DNA of 64,000 nucleotides from Paenibacillus oryzae (GCF_001675045.1 NZ_LYPA01000071.1:181311-245310), one strand, 5' to 3'; shown: positions 41,900-50,780, numbered from the stretch's first letter. Numbers and translations are program-made. Notes: a model not told the origin generated them from the letters alone.

Positions 41900-43747
41900 T
41901 TACCCGGCCACCGCATCCCTTAAGGCAGGCAGCGTTACTTTTACGGAGGTGCCGATATTTACCTGGCTCTGGATATCCATCGTGCCCTGGTGGCTATTAA
42001 TGATACGTTGGCTCACCATAATGCCAAGACCTGTTCCCGTTTCCTTGGCGGTGAAAAAGGGATCGCCGATTTTGGAGATCATATCCTCCGGTATCCCGAT
42101 ACCCTCATCGGTAATGCTGATCGCTACGCTTCCGCCCTTTCGCTGAACGGAAATATGGACTACCCCGCCGCCGGGCATAGCCTCGATTGCGTTTTTGAGT
42201 AAATTGATAAACACCTGCTTTAGCTGATTTTCCTCGCAGGAGATGGAGCAGTCCTCCTCTGTAAACACTTGGCGAAAAACGATATTATGCAGATGCGCTT
42301 CGCTGTCCAGAAAAACCAGCACATCCTGCAGCACGTTCCTGACATCCTTCGCTACAAACTTCGTTGCCTGGGGCTTGGCCAAAATCAGAAATTCCCCCAC
42401 AATCAGATTAATCCGGTCAAGCTCCGAGAGCATCAGCTTTACATGAGATTGATTGAGACTGCCGCTCTGCTGCTGCAATTGCAGAAACCCCCGCAGCGTT
42501 GTGAGCGGGTTTCGTATTTCATGCGCCACGCCTGCCGCCAGCTGGCCAACCGTGGTCAGCTTCTCCGAACGGCGAAGCAGCTCCTCCATCCGATTGCGAG
42601 TTCGCATGTCCCGGCAAATGCTTGCAAATCCTGTAATTCTCCCGTCGGTCTCCCGTATCGGGGATAAGGTAACGCTGACCGGGATCATCTCTCCCCCCAG
42701 TGTCTCGCGAACCGTTTCGTGGGCGGGCAGTTTTTTTCCTTTTTTCAATTGCTCAAGCATATGGCGAATTTCCTTGATTTTGGACTCCGGAATGGTAGGA
42801 TGTACCGTACCTAACACAACGGATTGCTCGTAACCGAATAGCTGCTCGAATGCACGGTTCACCTGAATCACCTTCCCGTCCACATCCATCAGATGAATGG
42901 CATCGTTGGAATTGTTGATAAAGGATTCCAGATACTCCTTCATATTGCGATTTTCCTCAAATGCACGCCGCAGCTTGTTCATATAAATGCTCAAATTCTG
43001 AGACATGGCATTGATTTTGAGCGCAAGCAATCCGAATTCATCCTTTCCCCGAATCTGAATCGGCTTTTGAAAGCGGACAGACGACACTTCATTCACCTTC
43101 CACAAAATATCCTTTAACGGCCGCATCATAACGCCAACGAGCCAATATACCAGGACAATAGCCGCGATCATAAAAAAAACGGAGTACAGCAAGGTGTAGT
43201 CGCGCTTTACCGATACAATGGATTTGATGATGGACTGGTCGTACACAATGGCAATGTCATAGGAGGACCCGTCATTGGGTTCGTAAAGGGTCATGTAAAG
43301 CCGCTTATCGTCATCCTTCGCTTCCATCAGGCGAAAGGGATGGCTGGAATCGGCTTGCGGAATGCGCCCAACGTTGATAGCATTTAAATGACGGCTTTCA
43401 CTTCCGTATCGCAGCTGTCCCGTTTCCCGGTCATATACCGAAACCGCCACTATGGCTGGATGAAACTTCTGAAGTATCGCAATCATTTTTTCCGGATGTT
43501 CGGAACCCGCAGGTTGATCGTCAGCTCCCGGCTTCTCATATTCGGCTATACTATCCATTAACTGCACGGAAATGCTCTTCATGGATTCAAGCAGTATATT
43601 TCGAACTCCCTGAACCATGGAGTATTCGCTCAAAAGATGGTAGAGCAATAAGACGGAAACCAGCATGAGAGTAATAACGATTGACAGTTTCGACTTTATC
43701 GACAATGAACGACACATCCTTTTGCCAAGATGATTCAATAGTTGCAT
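41900..43747 (-). CDS. Membrane PAS-domain histidine kinase of the sporulation-kinase type
   Basis: A 615-residue sensor kinase. Two membrane helices (IVITLMLVSVLLLYHLL and LLYSVFFMIAAIVLVYWLVG) enclose an extracellular sensor of about 140 residues. A HAMP-like segment, a PAS domain (FINNSNDAIHLMDVDGKVIQVNRAFEQLFGYE), the HisKA H-box VAHEIRNPLTTLRGFLQL, and HATPase boxes (NLLKNAIEAMPGGG, ITDEGIGIPEDM, TGTGLGIMVS) follow. No response regulator is adjacent, and the layout matches orphan KinB/KinE-type kinases that feed Spo0F. ATG 43747 is only two bases from AGGAG, so the exact start is uncertain. A DnaA-box cluster lies directly upstream. Confidence 0.88.
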   Translation of the reverse strand: MQLLNHLGKRMCRSLSIKSKLSIVITLMLVSVLLLYHLLSEYSMVQGVRNILLESMKSISVQLMDSIAEYEKPGADDQPAGSEHPEKMIAILQKFHPAIVAVSVYDRETGQLRYGSESRHLNAINVGRIPQADSSHPFRLMEAKDDDKRLYMTLYEPNDGSSYDIAIVYDQSIIKSIVSVKRDYTLLYSVFFMIAAIVLVYWLVGVMMRPLKDILWKVNEVSSVRFQKPIQIRGKDEFGLLALKINAMSQNLSIYMNKLRRAFEENRNMKEYLESFINNSNDAIHLMDVDGKVIQVNRAFEQLFGYEQSVVLGTVHPTIPESKIKEIRHMLEQLKKGKKLPAHETVRETLGGEMIPVSVTLSPIRETDGRITGFASICRDMRTRNRMEELLRRSEKLTTVGQLAAGVAHEIRNPLTTLRGFLQLQQQSGSLNQSHVKLMLSELDRINLIVGEFLILAKPQATKFVAKDVRNVLQDVLVFLDSEAHLHNIVFRQVFTEEDCSISCEENQLKQVFINLLKNAIEAMPGGGVVHISVQRKGGSVAISITDEGIGIPEDMISKIGDPFFTAKETGTGLGIMVSQRIINSHQGTMDIQSQVNIGTSVKVTLPALRDAVAG

Positions 43748-43757
43748 ATCTCCTAAC

Positions 43758-43862
43758 CTATGCACAGTCTATTAACATCATCAACAGGGGTTATACACAA
43801 CAGTGGATTTTTTGTGGATGGATATGTGGATAACTTCCGCGTTATCCACAGAATTATCCACC
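43758..43862. promoter_or_regulatory. DnaA-box cluster between the kinase and tadA
   Basis: Perfect TTATCCACA occurs at 43842-43850 (plus) and as TGTGGATAA at 43825-43833 (minus). TTATACACA (43791-43799) also fits TTATNCACA. One-mismatch boxes are CTATGCACA (43758) and TTATCCACC (43854), and a weaker TGTGGATGG lies at 43813. Six boxes in about 105 bp exceed chance. There is no dnaA or dnaN nearby, so this is a dispersed cluster rather than oriC. Confidence 0.85.
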
Positions 43863-43931
43863 GCCTGTTAACATCGGAACTTTTGTTCGTTGTACAAACC
43901 TTGATTTTGAAGTGAATGGAGCCTAGATGTC

Positions 43932-44396
43932 ATGAGAAGAGAACAAGAAGATCAAGATTGGATGCTGGAAGCAATCGCGGAAGCGCGCAAGGCCGAAGCC
44001 ATCGGTGAGGTGCCAATCGGAGCTGTCATTGTTCGTGATGGACAAATTATCGGCAGAGGCCATAACTTACGAGAAACGACCCATGACCCTACAGCCCATG
44101 CGGAAATGGTAGCCATCCGGCAGGCTTGCGAGGCCATTGGCGCCTGGCGTCTGCTCGACTGCACTTTATATGTCACGCTGGAGCCTTGTCCCATGTGTGC
44201 GGGCGCAATCGTTCAATCGCGCGTCAAGCGAGTGGTGTATGGAACAACGGATCCCAAGGCCGGCTGCGCCGGAACGCTTATGAACCTGCTGCAAGAGCCC
44301 CGTTTCAACCACGAAACGGAGCTCACAAGCGACGTCCTGCAGTCTCAGTGCGCGATGCTGCTCACTCAATTTTTTCGACGGCTAAGGAATCGATAA
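43932..44396 (+). CDS. tadA: tRNA-specific adenosine deaminase
   Basis: A 154-residue zinc deaminase that converts A34 to inosine in tRNA-Arg(ACG). The zinc ligands and catalytic Glu are in PTAHAEMVAIRQA (HAE) and TLEPCPMCAGAIVQSR (PCxxC). The N-terminal DWMLEAIAEARKAEAIGEVPIGAVIV and C-terminal FFRRLRNR are typical. It starts at ATG 43932. It is convergent with a Spo0E-like gene, with only six bases between the stops. Confidence 0.95.
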   Translation: MRREQEDQDWMLEAIAEARKAEAIGEVPIGAVIVRDGQIIGRGHNLRETTHDPTAHAEMVAIRQACEAIGAWRLLDCTLYVTLEPCPMCAGAIVQSRVKRVVYGTTDPKAGCAGTLMNLLQEPRFNHETELTSDVLQSQCAMLLTQFFRRLRNR

Positions 44397-44402
44397 TTTA
44401 TT

Positions 44403-44597
44403 TTATTGTTTGCTTTCGGTTTTGCCTGGCAATTGGATTTCGCTGCGTTGAATATGCTGCAGGGCAACAATCAACTGATCAGCCTCCTCACTGATAGCGA
44501 GCACGGCAGGGTCCGTCAGACTGCCTCTCGCCTCGGCGATTTCGTGAAGCTTGTGCCTAAGCGATTGCAGCTGTGCAAGTAAGTAGTTTTTATCCAT
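44403..44597 (-). CDS. Spo0E-like sporulation regulatory aspartyl phosphatase
   Basis: A 64-residue protein with the Spo0E pattern: an N-terminal helix (LLAQLQSLRHKLHEIAEARGSLTDPAVLAI) and the signature SEEADQLIVALQ, equivalent to SQELDxLI with the catalytic-site Ser and Asp in place. Members dephosphorylate Spo0A~P and restrain sporulation. ATG 44597 lacks a close ribosome site (AAGGAG is about 17 bases away), so expression may be low. Three Spo0A-box-like sites and a perfect TATAAT lie upstream, suggesting feedback by Spo0A. Confidence 0.82.
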   Translation of the reverse strand: MDKNYLLAQLQSLRHKLHEIAEARGSLTDPAVLAISEEADQLIVALQHIQRSEIQLPGKTESKQ

Positions 44598-44646
44598 GTT
44601 CGCTTAAAGGCACGCTCCTTATCTCGTCGTGGTGTGGAATAGTACC

Positions 44647-44741
44647 ATTATACTCTTTGCGCCAAAAAGTTTTTGTAAAAATCTGTCGACAACCTCCACC
44701 AAATTTCAGGCATTTTTCGACAAAATAAGGATATTGTCGAT
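44647..44741 (-). promoter_or_regulatory. Spo0A boxes and promoter upstream of the Spo0E-like gene (in 44598-44982 gap)
   Basis: TGTCGAA (44722-44716, minus, within TTTTGTCGAAAAA), TGTCGAT (44735-44741, plus) and TGTCGAC (44684-44690, palindromic GTCGAC) match the 0A box TGTCGAA. A perfect TATAAT is at 44652-44647 on the minus strand with no good -35, as expected for an activated promoter. The rest of the gap toward the ligase gene contains an 8-bp hairpin (44818-44839) and no gene. Confidence 0.7.
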
Positions 44742-44982
44742 TTTTATAGGACTATTGGCCCTGAAGACTCCTTGTCCCTCGTCATGTATGACGGCGCGCA
44801 ATTGTAATATAAGAAGACATGAAGTAAAATGACTTCATGATGCTGTATGGGGCAGAATCGCCCATCCGTCAAGCATCTGTCTTTATACAAGCCTTATTAA
44901 ATAACAAAACAATTAGATGAAGGATTCTGCAACGGACCTTCTTTCGCATTGCATTCAGAATAAATATGAAGGGGCTGATGGC

Positions 44983-46461
44983 ATGCTGCTGAGTTCCTTA
45001 TTTAAGGATATTCCTTATACGCTGCTGGCAGGCAGTATCGACATTCCCGTTACGGGCATTGCTTTCGACTCGCGCGAAGTTGAGCCGGGCAGCCTGTTTA
45101 TTGCCATTGCCGGCTTTACGGTTGACGGCCACGATTTCACCGCCAAAGCCGTTGAGCTTGGCGCTGCGGCTATCCTTGTTGAGCGCGATGTAACGGTGGA
45201 AGGCCCCGTTACCGTATTAAAGGTCGAGGATACTCGCGCAGCTATGGCCCGCCTCGCGGCAGCCTTCTACGGCAATCCCTCGGATCAGCTACAGGTTATT
45301 GGCGTAACGGGCACAAACGGAAAAACCTCCTCGGCCTATTTTATTAAATCGATTCTGGAGGAATCCGGGCAGACGATGGGCGTTATCGGCACCATCGGAG
45401 CTTTGGCCGGCGGACGGGCGCTGGCGACTCGTTCAACGACGCCGACAACTCCGGAATCGCTGCATCTGCAGCATATGTTCGCGGACATGAAGGAGTCGGG
45501 AGTAACCTCCTGCGTGATGGAAGTGTCCTCTCACGCTCTCAGTCTGCATCGTGCTGCAGCCACCAATTTCCGCATTGGCGTCTTTACCAACCTGACTCCT
45601 GATCATCTGGAGCTTCACCGCACGATGGAGGACTATTTTGAAGCAAAGGCCATGTTATTCGACATGACCACGGAAGCAAACGTCATCAATCTGGACGATG
45701 AATATGGGGTCAAGCTCGCTGAGCGCCTGAAGGACAGGGAAGCCCGGCTGGTCACCTATGGCATCGAGGCGACGGCTGAGGTTTACGCCACGGATATCCG
45801 GCTGGAGGCCGATCATACCTTTTATATCGCCCATACGCCTGAAGGCAGCATTGATATCAGCGTCAAGCTGCCTGGGCTGATCTACGTTTACAACAGTCTT
45901 GCCGCTGTAGCCTGCGCCTATGCGGCTGGCATTCACCCTAGCCATATCGCCAAAGGCATCCGCGCCGTCTCCAGCATTAAAGGACGGCTGGAGGTCGTCT
46001 ACCAGGACGAAGACCGTAAGGTCGTTGTCGATTTTGCGCATACCGAGGATGGATTGGAAAAAGCGCTCACGACTTTAAAGCCGTTTACGAAAGGACGGCT
46101 GATTCTGGTATTCGGCGTTTATGCAGCGCCCGGAGAGCTGGGCAGTCCCAAACGGAGCGCGATGGGCAAAGTAGCAGCGCAATACGCCGACCTTAGCATT
46201 GTCACCTCCGATAATCCGAAAAATCAGGATCCCGATGCCATCATAGCGGAGGTATCCGCAGTTGTAGCTGCCGAAGGCGGTCAATATATCGGCATCGTGG
46301 ACCGCAAGGAAGCCATTCGCCATGCCATCGACATCAGCCGCAAGGACGATGTCATTCTGATTGCCGGCAAAGGGCATGAAACAACCCAGGTGATTGGGAA
46401 GACCGAAATTCCGTTTAATGAAGCGGAGATTGTGCAGGAGTGGATCAGCGGCAAGGCTTGA
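44983..46461 (+). CDS. MurE-like Mur ligase paralog with altered motifs
   Basis: A 492-residue ATP-dependent ligase of the MurE family (UDP-MurNAc-peptide + amino acid). The N-terminal UDP-binding domain, the ATP loop GVTGTNGKTSSAYFIKS, the HRTMEDYFEAKAMLF lysine and DFAHTEDGLEKAL are all present. The C-terminal motifs differ: the usual CGGDRD is replaced (VFGVYAAPGELGSPKRSAMG), and the mDAP-specificity DNPRxE is DNPKNQDP. It is therefore probably a paralog with another acceptor or amino acid rather than the housekeeping MurE. ATG 44983 follows AAGGGG; a frame extension 22 codons upstream lacks a site. It heads a four-gene operon. Confidence 0.85.
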   Translation: MLLSSLFKDIPYTLLAGSIDIPVTGIAFDSREVEPGSLFIAIAGFTVDGHDFTAKAVELGAAAILVERDVTVEGPVTVLKVEDTRAAMARLAAAFYGNPSDQLQVIGVTGTNGKTSSAYFIKSILEESGQTMGVIGTIGALAGGRALATRSTTPTTPESLHLQHMFADMKESGVTSCVMEVSSHALSLHRAAATNFRIGVFTNLTPDHLELHRTMEDYFEAKAMLFDMTTEANVINLDDEYGVKLAERLKDREARLVTYGIEATAEVYATDIRLEADHTFYIAHTPEGSIDISVKLPGLIYVYNSLAAVACAYAAGIHPSHIAKGIRAVSSIKGRLEVVYQDEDRKVVVDFAHTEDGLEKALTTLKPFTKGRLILVFGVYAAPGELGSPKRSAMGKVAAQYADLSIVTSDNPKNQDPDAIIAEVSAVVAAEGGQYIGIVDRKEAIRHAIDISRKDDVILIAGKGHETTQVIGKTEIPFNEAEIVQEWISGKA

Positions 46462-46512
46462 TGCGCCGCCCCTCCCGCTTTTAAATCTGAGCAAAGGAAT
46501 GGCAACTTCATT

Positions 46513-48354
46513 ATGTGTGGATTTACTGGATTTGCAGACAGCCGCCTGGAGGCGGACAAACATGCCATCATTCAAGACATGATGGATACCATCGTGCATC
46601 GCGGCCCCGACAGCGGGGGCGTTTATTCAGATGAATCGGTTACGCTCGGATTTCGGCGTCTCCAGATCATCGACTTATCCCCGGAAGGCAGCCAGCCCAT
46701 GTACAATGAGGACAAGAGCTGCATTCTTATTTTTAACGGCGAAATCTATAATTATCAAAGTCTTCGGCAGGAGCTGCTGGACAAGGGCCACCACTTCACC
46801 AGTCATACCGACAGCGAGGTCATCTTGCATGGCTACGAGGAATACGGCACCGATATTCTGAAAAAGCTGCGCGGCATGTTTGCGTTTGTTATCTGGGACC
46901 GCAACAGCGGCACCTTGTTTCTGGCCCGCGACCATTTCGGCATCAAGCCGCTTTATTACAGCCAGCACACAACGGACGGAAGCCTGCTGTTCGGCTCCGA
47001 AATCAAGTCGTTCCTCAAGCAGCCCGCTTTTGTCAAGGAGCTGAACAAGGACGCGCTGAAGCCGTACCTGACCTTTCAATATTCCGTGCTGGATGAGACG
47101 TTTTTCAAGGGCGTGTTCAAGCTGCGTCCGGGCCATTATATGATTTACAAGAATGGACGGCTGGAAACGCATCAATATTGGGATGCCGCATTTGACGCCA
47201 AGGACGGTACTCTCAAGGATTACGTCGAAAAAATCAAGGCAACGATGACGGAATCTGTCAACTATCATCAGATCAGCGATGTCAAGGTCGGCTCCTTTCT
47301 TTCGGGCGGCATTGACTCCAGTTATATTACGGCTCTATTGAAGCCTAACAAAACCTTTTCGGTCGGCTTTAAGGACCATGAAGGCATGTTTAACGAAACC
47401 AATCTCGCTCACGAGCTGTCGGATATACTCGGCATCGAAAATCATCGCAAAATGATCAGCGCCGACGAATGCTTCGAGAAGCTGCCCATCATTCAATACC
47501 ATATGGACGAGCCGCAATCCAATCCCTCCTCCGTCCCGTTGTATTTCCTTGCAGAGCTGGCAAGCAAGCACGTGACCGTGGTGCTTTCCGGCGAAGGGGC
47601 GGACGAAATATTCGGCGGCTACGCCTGGTACGACTCCACGCCAGCGATGAAGAAATATGCCCGCTTGCCCTTCGGCCTCCGCCGTGCCGCTTCAAACATC
47701 GCCAAGGGGCTGCCGCGAAACCGGATTTCGGCTTTCCTGGTGAAGGGCGGGCAAAAGGTAGAGGAGCGTTTTATCGGACAAGCGAAGGTGTTTGAGGAAG
47801 CCGATGCGCTAAGCGTGCTTCAGCCGGATTACCGGGGCGGCCCCTCCGTCTCCAGCATTACAGAAAAGGTGTACGCCAACATCCAGGGCAAGGACGACGT
47901 AACCAAAATGCAATACCTGGACATGAAGCTATGGCTGCCGGGCGATATTTTGCTCAAAGCGGACAAAATGAGCCTCGCCCATTCCCTTGAGCTACGCGTG
48001 CCTTTTCTGGACAAGGTGGTCATGGAGCTGGCCGGACAAGTGCCAACGCCGCTTCGCATCCATCCCGAAAATACGAAATACGCGCTTCGCACTGCCGCCA
48101 AAGAGGTGCTGCCGGAGGAATGGGCCAACCGCGAAAAGGTCGGCTTTCCCGTCCCGATTCGGCATTGGCTGCGCGAGGAAAAATATTATGGCATCGTCAA
48201 GGAGCTGTTTCAATCCGAAACGGCCGGCATCTTCTTCCACCGCGAGAAGCTTGTGGCGTATCTGGAGAAGCATTATTCAGGAGAAGCCAACTACGCAAGA
48301 TATATATGGACGGTTTATGTTTTCCTGATTTGGTACAAGAGGTTTTTTGAATGA
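46513..48354 (+). CDS. asnB: Asparagine synthetase (glutamine-hydrolysing) / AsnB-type amidotransferase
   Basis: A 613-residue two-domain amidotransferase. The class II glutaminase begins MCGFTGFAD, leaving Cys as the catalytic N-terminal residue, with GFRRLQIIDLSPEGSQPM and IFNGEIYNYQSLR. The synthetase domain has the PPi loop GSFLSGGIDSSYIT and LSGEGADEIFGGYAWY. Close relatives either make asparagine or amidate peptidoglycan (LtsA, B. subtilis AsnB on mDAP; AsnH on D-Asp cross-bridges). It lies 51 bases after the MurE-like gene and overlaps the next gene, so a wall-precursor substrate is plausible. Confidence 0.93.
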   Translation: MCGFTGFADSRLEADKHAIIQDMMDTIVHRGPDSGGVYSDESVTLGFRRLQIIDLSPEGSQPMYNEDKSCILIFNGEIYNYQSLRQELLDKGHHFTSHTDSEVILHGYEEYGTDILKKLRGMFAFVIWDRNSGTLFLARDHFGIKPLYYSQHTTDGSLLFGSEIKSFLKQPAFVKELNKDALKPYLTFQYSVLDETFFKGVFKLRPGHYMIYKNGRLETHQYWDAAFDAKDGTLKDYVEKIKATMTESVNYHQISDVKVGSFLSGGIDSSYITALLKPNKTFSVGFKDHEGMFNETNLAHELSDILGIENHRKMISADECFEKLPIIQYHMDEPQSNPSSVPLYFLAELASKHVTVVLSGEGADEIFGGYAWYDSTPAMKKYARLPFGLRRAASNIAKGLPRNRISAFLVKGGQKVEERFIGQAKVFEEADALSVLQPDYRGGPSVSSITEKVYANIQGKDDVTKMQYLDMKLWLPGDILLKADKMSLAHSLELRVPFLDKVVMELAGQVPTPLRIHPENTKYALRTAAKEVLPEEWANREKVGFPVPIRHWLREEKYYGIVKELFQSETAGIFFHREKLVAYLEKHYSGEANYARYIWTVYVFLIWYKRFFE

Positions 48355-49487
48355 AGAAAAACAGAAGAAATCAGCGTGGTCGAATCCTTCAAGTCATCAT
48401 AGCGCTGCTGTTGATCGTGCTGGCCGGCATCATCGTTATTCGTTTAATGGATACAGAAGAACAGGAAACCTTCCTTTCCGAAACTCATACGAGCGGTACG
48501 AACGGTATTGCCGCTAATCAATCCCCCGCTCCTACGCCAACGCCAAAACCAAAGCAAGGGACCGTTATCGTTTCGGTAATGGAGGAGGCGACCGGACTTC
48601 CGGTGGTTGGCGCCGAGGTTAGCCTGACAAGCCTTGGAGCAGTTGAAGCTCAGGAAAAAATAGTGACTGGCGCGGATGGCACTGCAAAGTCAGGCCTGCT
48701 GAATTACGGCGATTCTTACGTGATCAGCTTGACCGGAGCCGCAAGCGCGTATAGCCTGGATGGCAACGAAATTCCTGTAACGATTGAAGCCCCCACCCAA
48801 AAGGCCGAAATGTCCCTCTCGTTGAAGGAGCACGTCAAGGAGATAAGCCGCGCCGAAGACGGAACCGTAACCATCTCCAAGGTATATATGGACATACCGG
48901 TCATTATGCAAAAGCCGGAGCTGCCGAACGGATGTGAAATTACCTCATTAACCGCCGTCTTGAATTATTACGGCTACACGGCAGATAAGCTGGATATGGC
49001 GGATAACTATTTGCCCAAGGAAGGCTGGACCCGAAAGGACGGCAAGCTGTATGGCGCGAATCCCGACAAGGCTTATGCCGGCGATCCCCGCTTGCAGCCC
49101 GGCGGATTTTTCAGCTTTGCGCCGCCTATCATTGCTGCTGCGGAGTCTTACATCGCCGATAATGGGGGCAGCCATACGGCAACGGACATGACGGGCAGCA
49201 CCCGTGAAGAGATAGTGGAAAAGCTGATGCAGGGCATACCGGTAGTCGCATGGACAACGCTTGATTTGTCGGCCCCGAAAATCGGATATTCCTGGCGTTT
49301 CCATGACACGGGCGAGCTATTCAATGCTCCAATCAATCTGCACGTTGTTGTCCTTAACGGCTACGATGCCGATAGCGGAACGCTGCATGTGATGAACCCG
49401 CTGGTAGGACAGGTAACCTATTCGGCGGATGCCTTCTTCAAAAGCTATGAATTAATGGGCAGCCATGCACTGATTGTGGAGCCGTAA
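48351..49487 (+). CDS. Membrane-anchored C39-like peptidase domain protein
   Basis: A 378-residue protein whose ATG overlaps the asnB stop (ATGA). One N-terminal helix (IIALLLIVLAGIIVI) anchors it with the rest outside. A Pro/Thr linker (PAPTPTPKPK) leads to a carboxypeptidase-regulatory-like beta domain (about 67-165), then a Peptidase_C39_2 domain with Cys in ELPNGCEITSLTAVLNYYG and His in NAPINLHVVVLNGYD, close to B. subtilis YvpB. Such domains are presumed extracellular cysteine peptidases. Coupling to asnB suggests it acts on, or removes, the product of this operon. Confidence 0.85.
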   Translation: MKKNRRNQRGRILQVIIALLLIVLAGIIVIRLMDTEEQETFLSETHTSGTNGIAANQSPAPTPTPKPKQGTVIVSVMEEATGLPVVGAEVSLTSLGAVEAQEKIVTGADGTAKSGLLNYGDSYVISLTGAASAYSLDGNEIPVTIEAPTQKAEMSLSLKEHVKEISRAEDGTVTISKVYMDIPVIMQKPELPNGCEITSLTAVLNYYGYTADKLDMADNYLPKEGWTRKDGKLYGANPDKAYAGDPRLQPGGFFSFAPPIIAAAESYIADNGGSHTATDMTGSTREEIVEKLMQGIPVVAWTTLDLSAPKIGYSWRFHDTGELFNAPINLHVVVLNGYDADSGTLHVMNPLVGQVTYSADAFFKSYELMGSHALIVEP

Positions 49488-49549
49488 GCCCGCCAGTATG
49501 GCCTTTACGGACAGGCAATTATTTTATTTATTACTGCAAAGAAGGTTGA

Positions 49550-50290
49550 ATGATGAACCAGACAAGCCTGGGCGTTATCGGGGGCATGGGCCCCAAGGCT
49601 ACGGCCGTTTTTTTCGATATGATGCTGGAAAATACGGTAGCAGAGCGGGATCAGGACCATGTGGATATGGTCATTTCCAATCATGCCAGCTTGCCGGACC
49701 GTACCTCCGTTATTTTGGAAGGGCGGGAGGAGCAGTTTCTGGAGGCTATATCTCGGGATTTCAAGCTGCTGGAGCATGCGGGAGTGTCCCATATCGCCAT
49801 CCCCTGCAATACCTCCCATTATTTCTATAAGCAAATGCAGGAGATGACGCCCATCCCGATCATTCATATGGTCGAGGAAACCGTCAAGCTGGTGCATGAG
49901 CGCTTTGGCGAAGGAAGCAAGGTAGGCATATTGGCCACTAACGGAACGATCAAAAGCGGCATTTACAAGCAGGTATGCGAGCAATACGGCCTTCACCTCC
50001 ACATGCCGGATGAACGCCAGCAGGCTCAAGCGATGAAGATCATTTACACGAATGTCAAAAGCAATATGGATTTTTCACCGGATGAGCTGGAGGAGCTTAT
50101 CCAAGAGCTGGTTGCAGAGCAGAATTGCCGGTGTATCATCCTGGCCTGCACAGAGCTTTCCTGCATCAAGCTGGGCTCTGCCGCTTCAGAGGTTAGTATT
50201 GATGCTATGCAGGTACTGGTCGAAAAAGCCATCACATTGTCCGGCAGACAAACGGTGCATTCCCTTTTTTCCGGTAACAGCATCGAATAA
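49550..50290 (+). CDS. Aspartate/glutamate racemase family protein
   Basis: A 246-residue PLP-independent racemase. It begins LGVIGGMGPKATAVFFDMM, and both catalytic cysteines are present: AIPCNTSHYF near residue 84 and ILACTELSCIKLG near 195. It should interconvert L- and D-Asp (or Glu). ATG 49550 or 49553 follows AAGAAGG. It closes an operon with a MurE-like ligase and an AsnB amidotransferase and ends at a terminator, fitting a supply of D-amino acid to a wall or peptide product. Confidence 0.9.
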   Translation: MMNQTSLGVIGGMGPKATAVFFDMMLENTVAERDQDHVDMVISNHASLPDRTSVILEGREEQFLEAISRDFKLLEHAGVSHIAIPCNTSHYFYKQMQEMTPIPIIHMVEETVKLVHERFGEGSKVGILATNGTIKSGIYKQVCEQYGLHLHMPDERQQAQAMKIIYTNVKSNMDFSPDELEELIQELVAEQNCRCIILACTELSCIKLGSAASEVSIDAMQVLVEKAITLSGRQTVHSLFSGNSIE

Positions 50291-50306
50291 GAGCTTTGTC
50301 AAAATC

Positions 50307-50333
50307 GCCCCCCATTTATTGGGGGGGTTTTGC
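50307..50333 (+). terminator. Rho-independent terminator of the ligase-amidotransferase-racemase operon
   Basis: CCCCCCA-TTTAT-TGGGGGG followed by GTTTTG, 17 bases after the racemase stop. Confidence 0.9.
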
Positions 50334-50341
50334 TTTGCGCA

Positions 50342-50780
50342 AATAACAACAAACAGCGGGCGGATATTCAGAGAGAGCTCAATAGCTTGATTGCGGATAT
50401 GCTGGAGGAACGGTCGCAAGGAGGGGCGGTCTCGAAGAGCGATATCGAAAGTGTGCTTCTGGAGCTGGGACACCCTGATATGCTGGCATCCAAATATCGG
50501 GGGCAAAAGAGATACTTTATTGGTCCTTCCTTATTCGTGCCATATCTAGACACGCTTAAAATCGTATTTATTTCGCTGGCCATCGCCATGACTGCCGTGT
50601 TGTTTTTGGATGCTTTTGCTTCCCCAAGTGATCCGGTCGACAAAATGATCAACTATTTGGGTTCGCTGTACTCTGCCGGCTCTCAAGGCTTCTTATGGGT
50701 GACTCTTATTTTCGCCTGGCTGCAATACCGCCAATTAGCGCCGAAAAAACCTCGATCGTGGACTCCCGAGGATAAGCAGC
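50342..50780 (+). pseudogene. Truncated HAAS-domain membrane protein remnant
   Basis: The frame encodes KQRADIQRELNSLIADMLEE...VLLELGHPDMLASKYRGQKRYFIGPSLFVPYLDTLKIVF and a second helix pair, the core of HAAS (DUF1700-like) proteins that normally sit beside PadR regulators. The N-terminal ~15 residues are missing, there is no ribosome site, and homology begins straight after the racemase terminator. After about residue 150 the frame only runs antisense through the permease gene. It is best read as a deletion remnant trapped between two operons. Confidence 0.7.

Noticed and set aside
43758..43862. Chromosomal replication origin
   Set aside because: DnaA boxes are present, but there is no dnaA or dnaN, and no obvious AT-rich unwinding element next to them.
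44983..46461. Housekeeping murE
   Set aside because: Key C-terminal motifs are altered and the gene is not in a cell-division/wall cluster; it is reported as a paralog instead.
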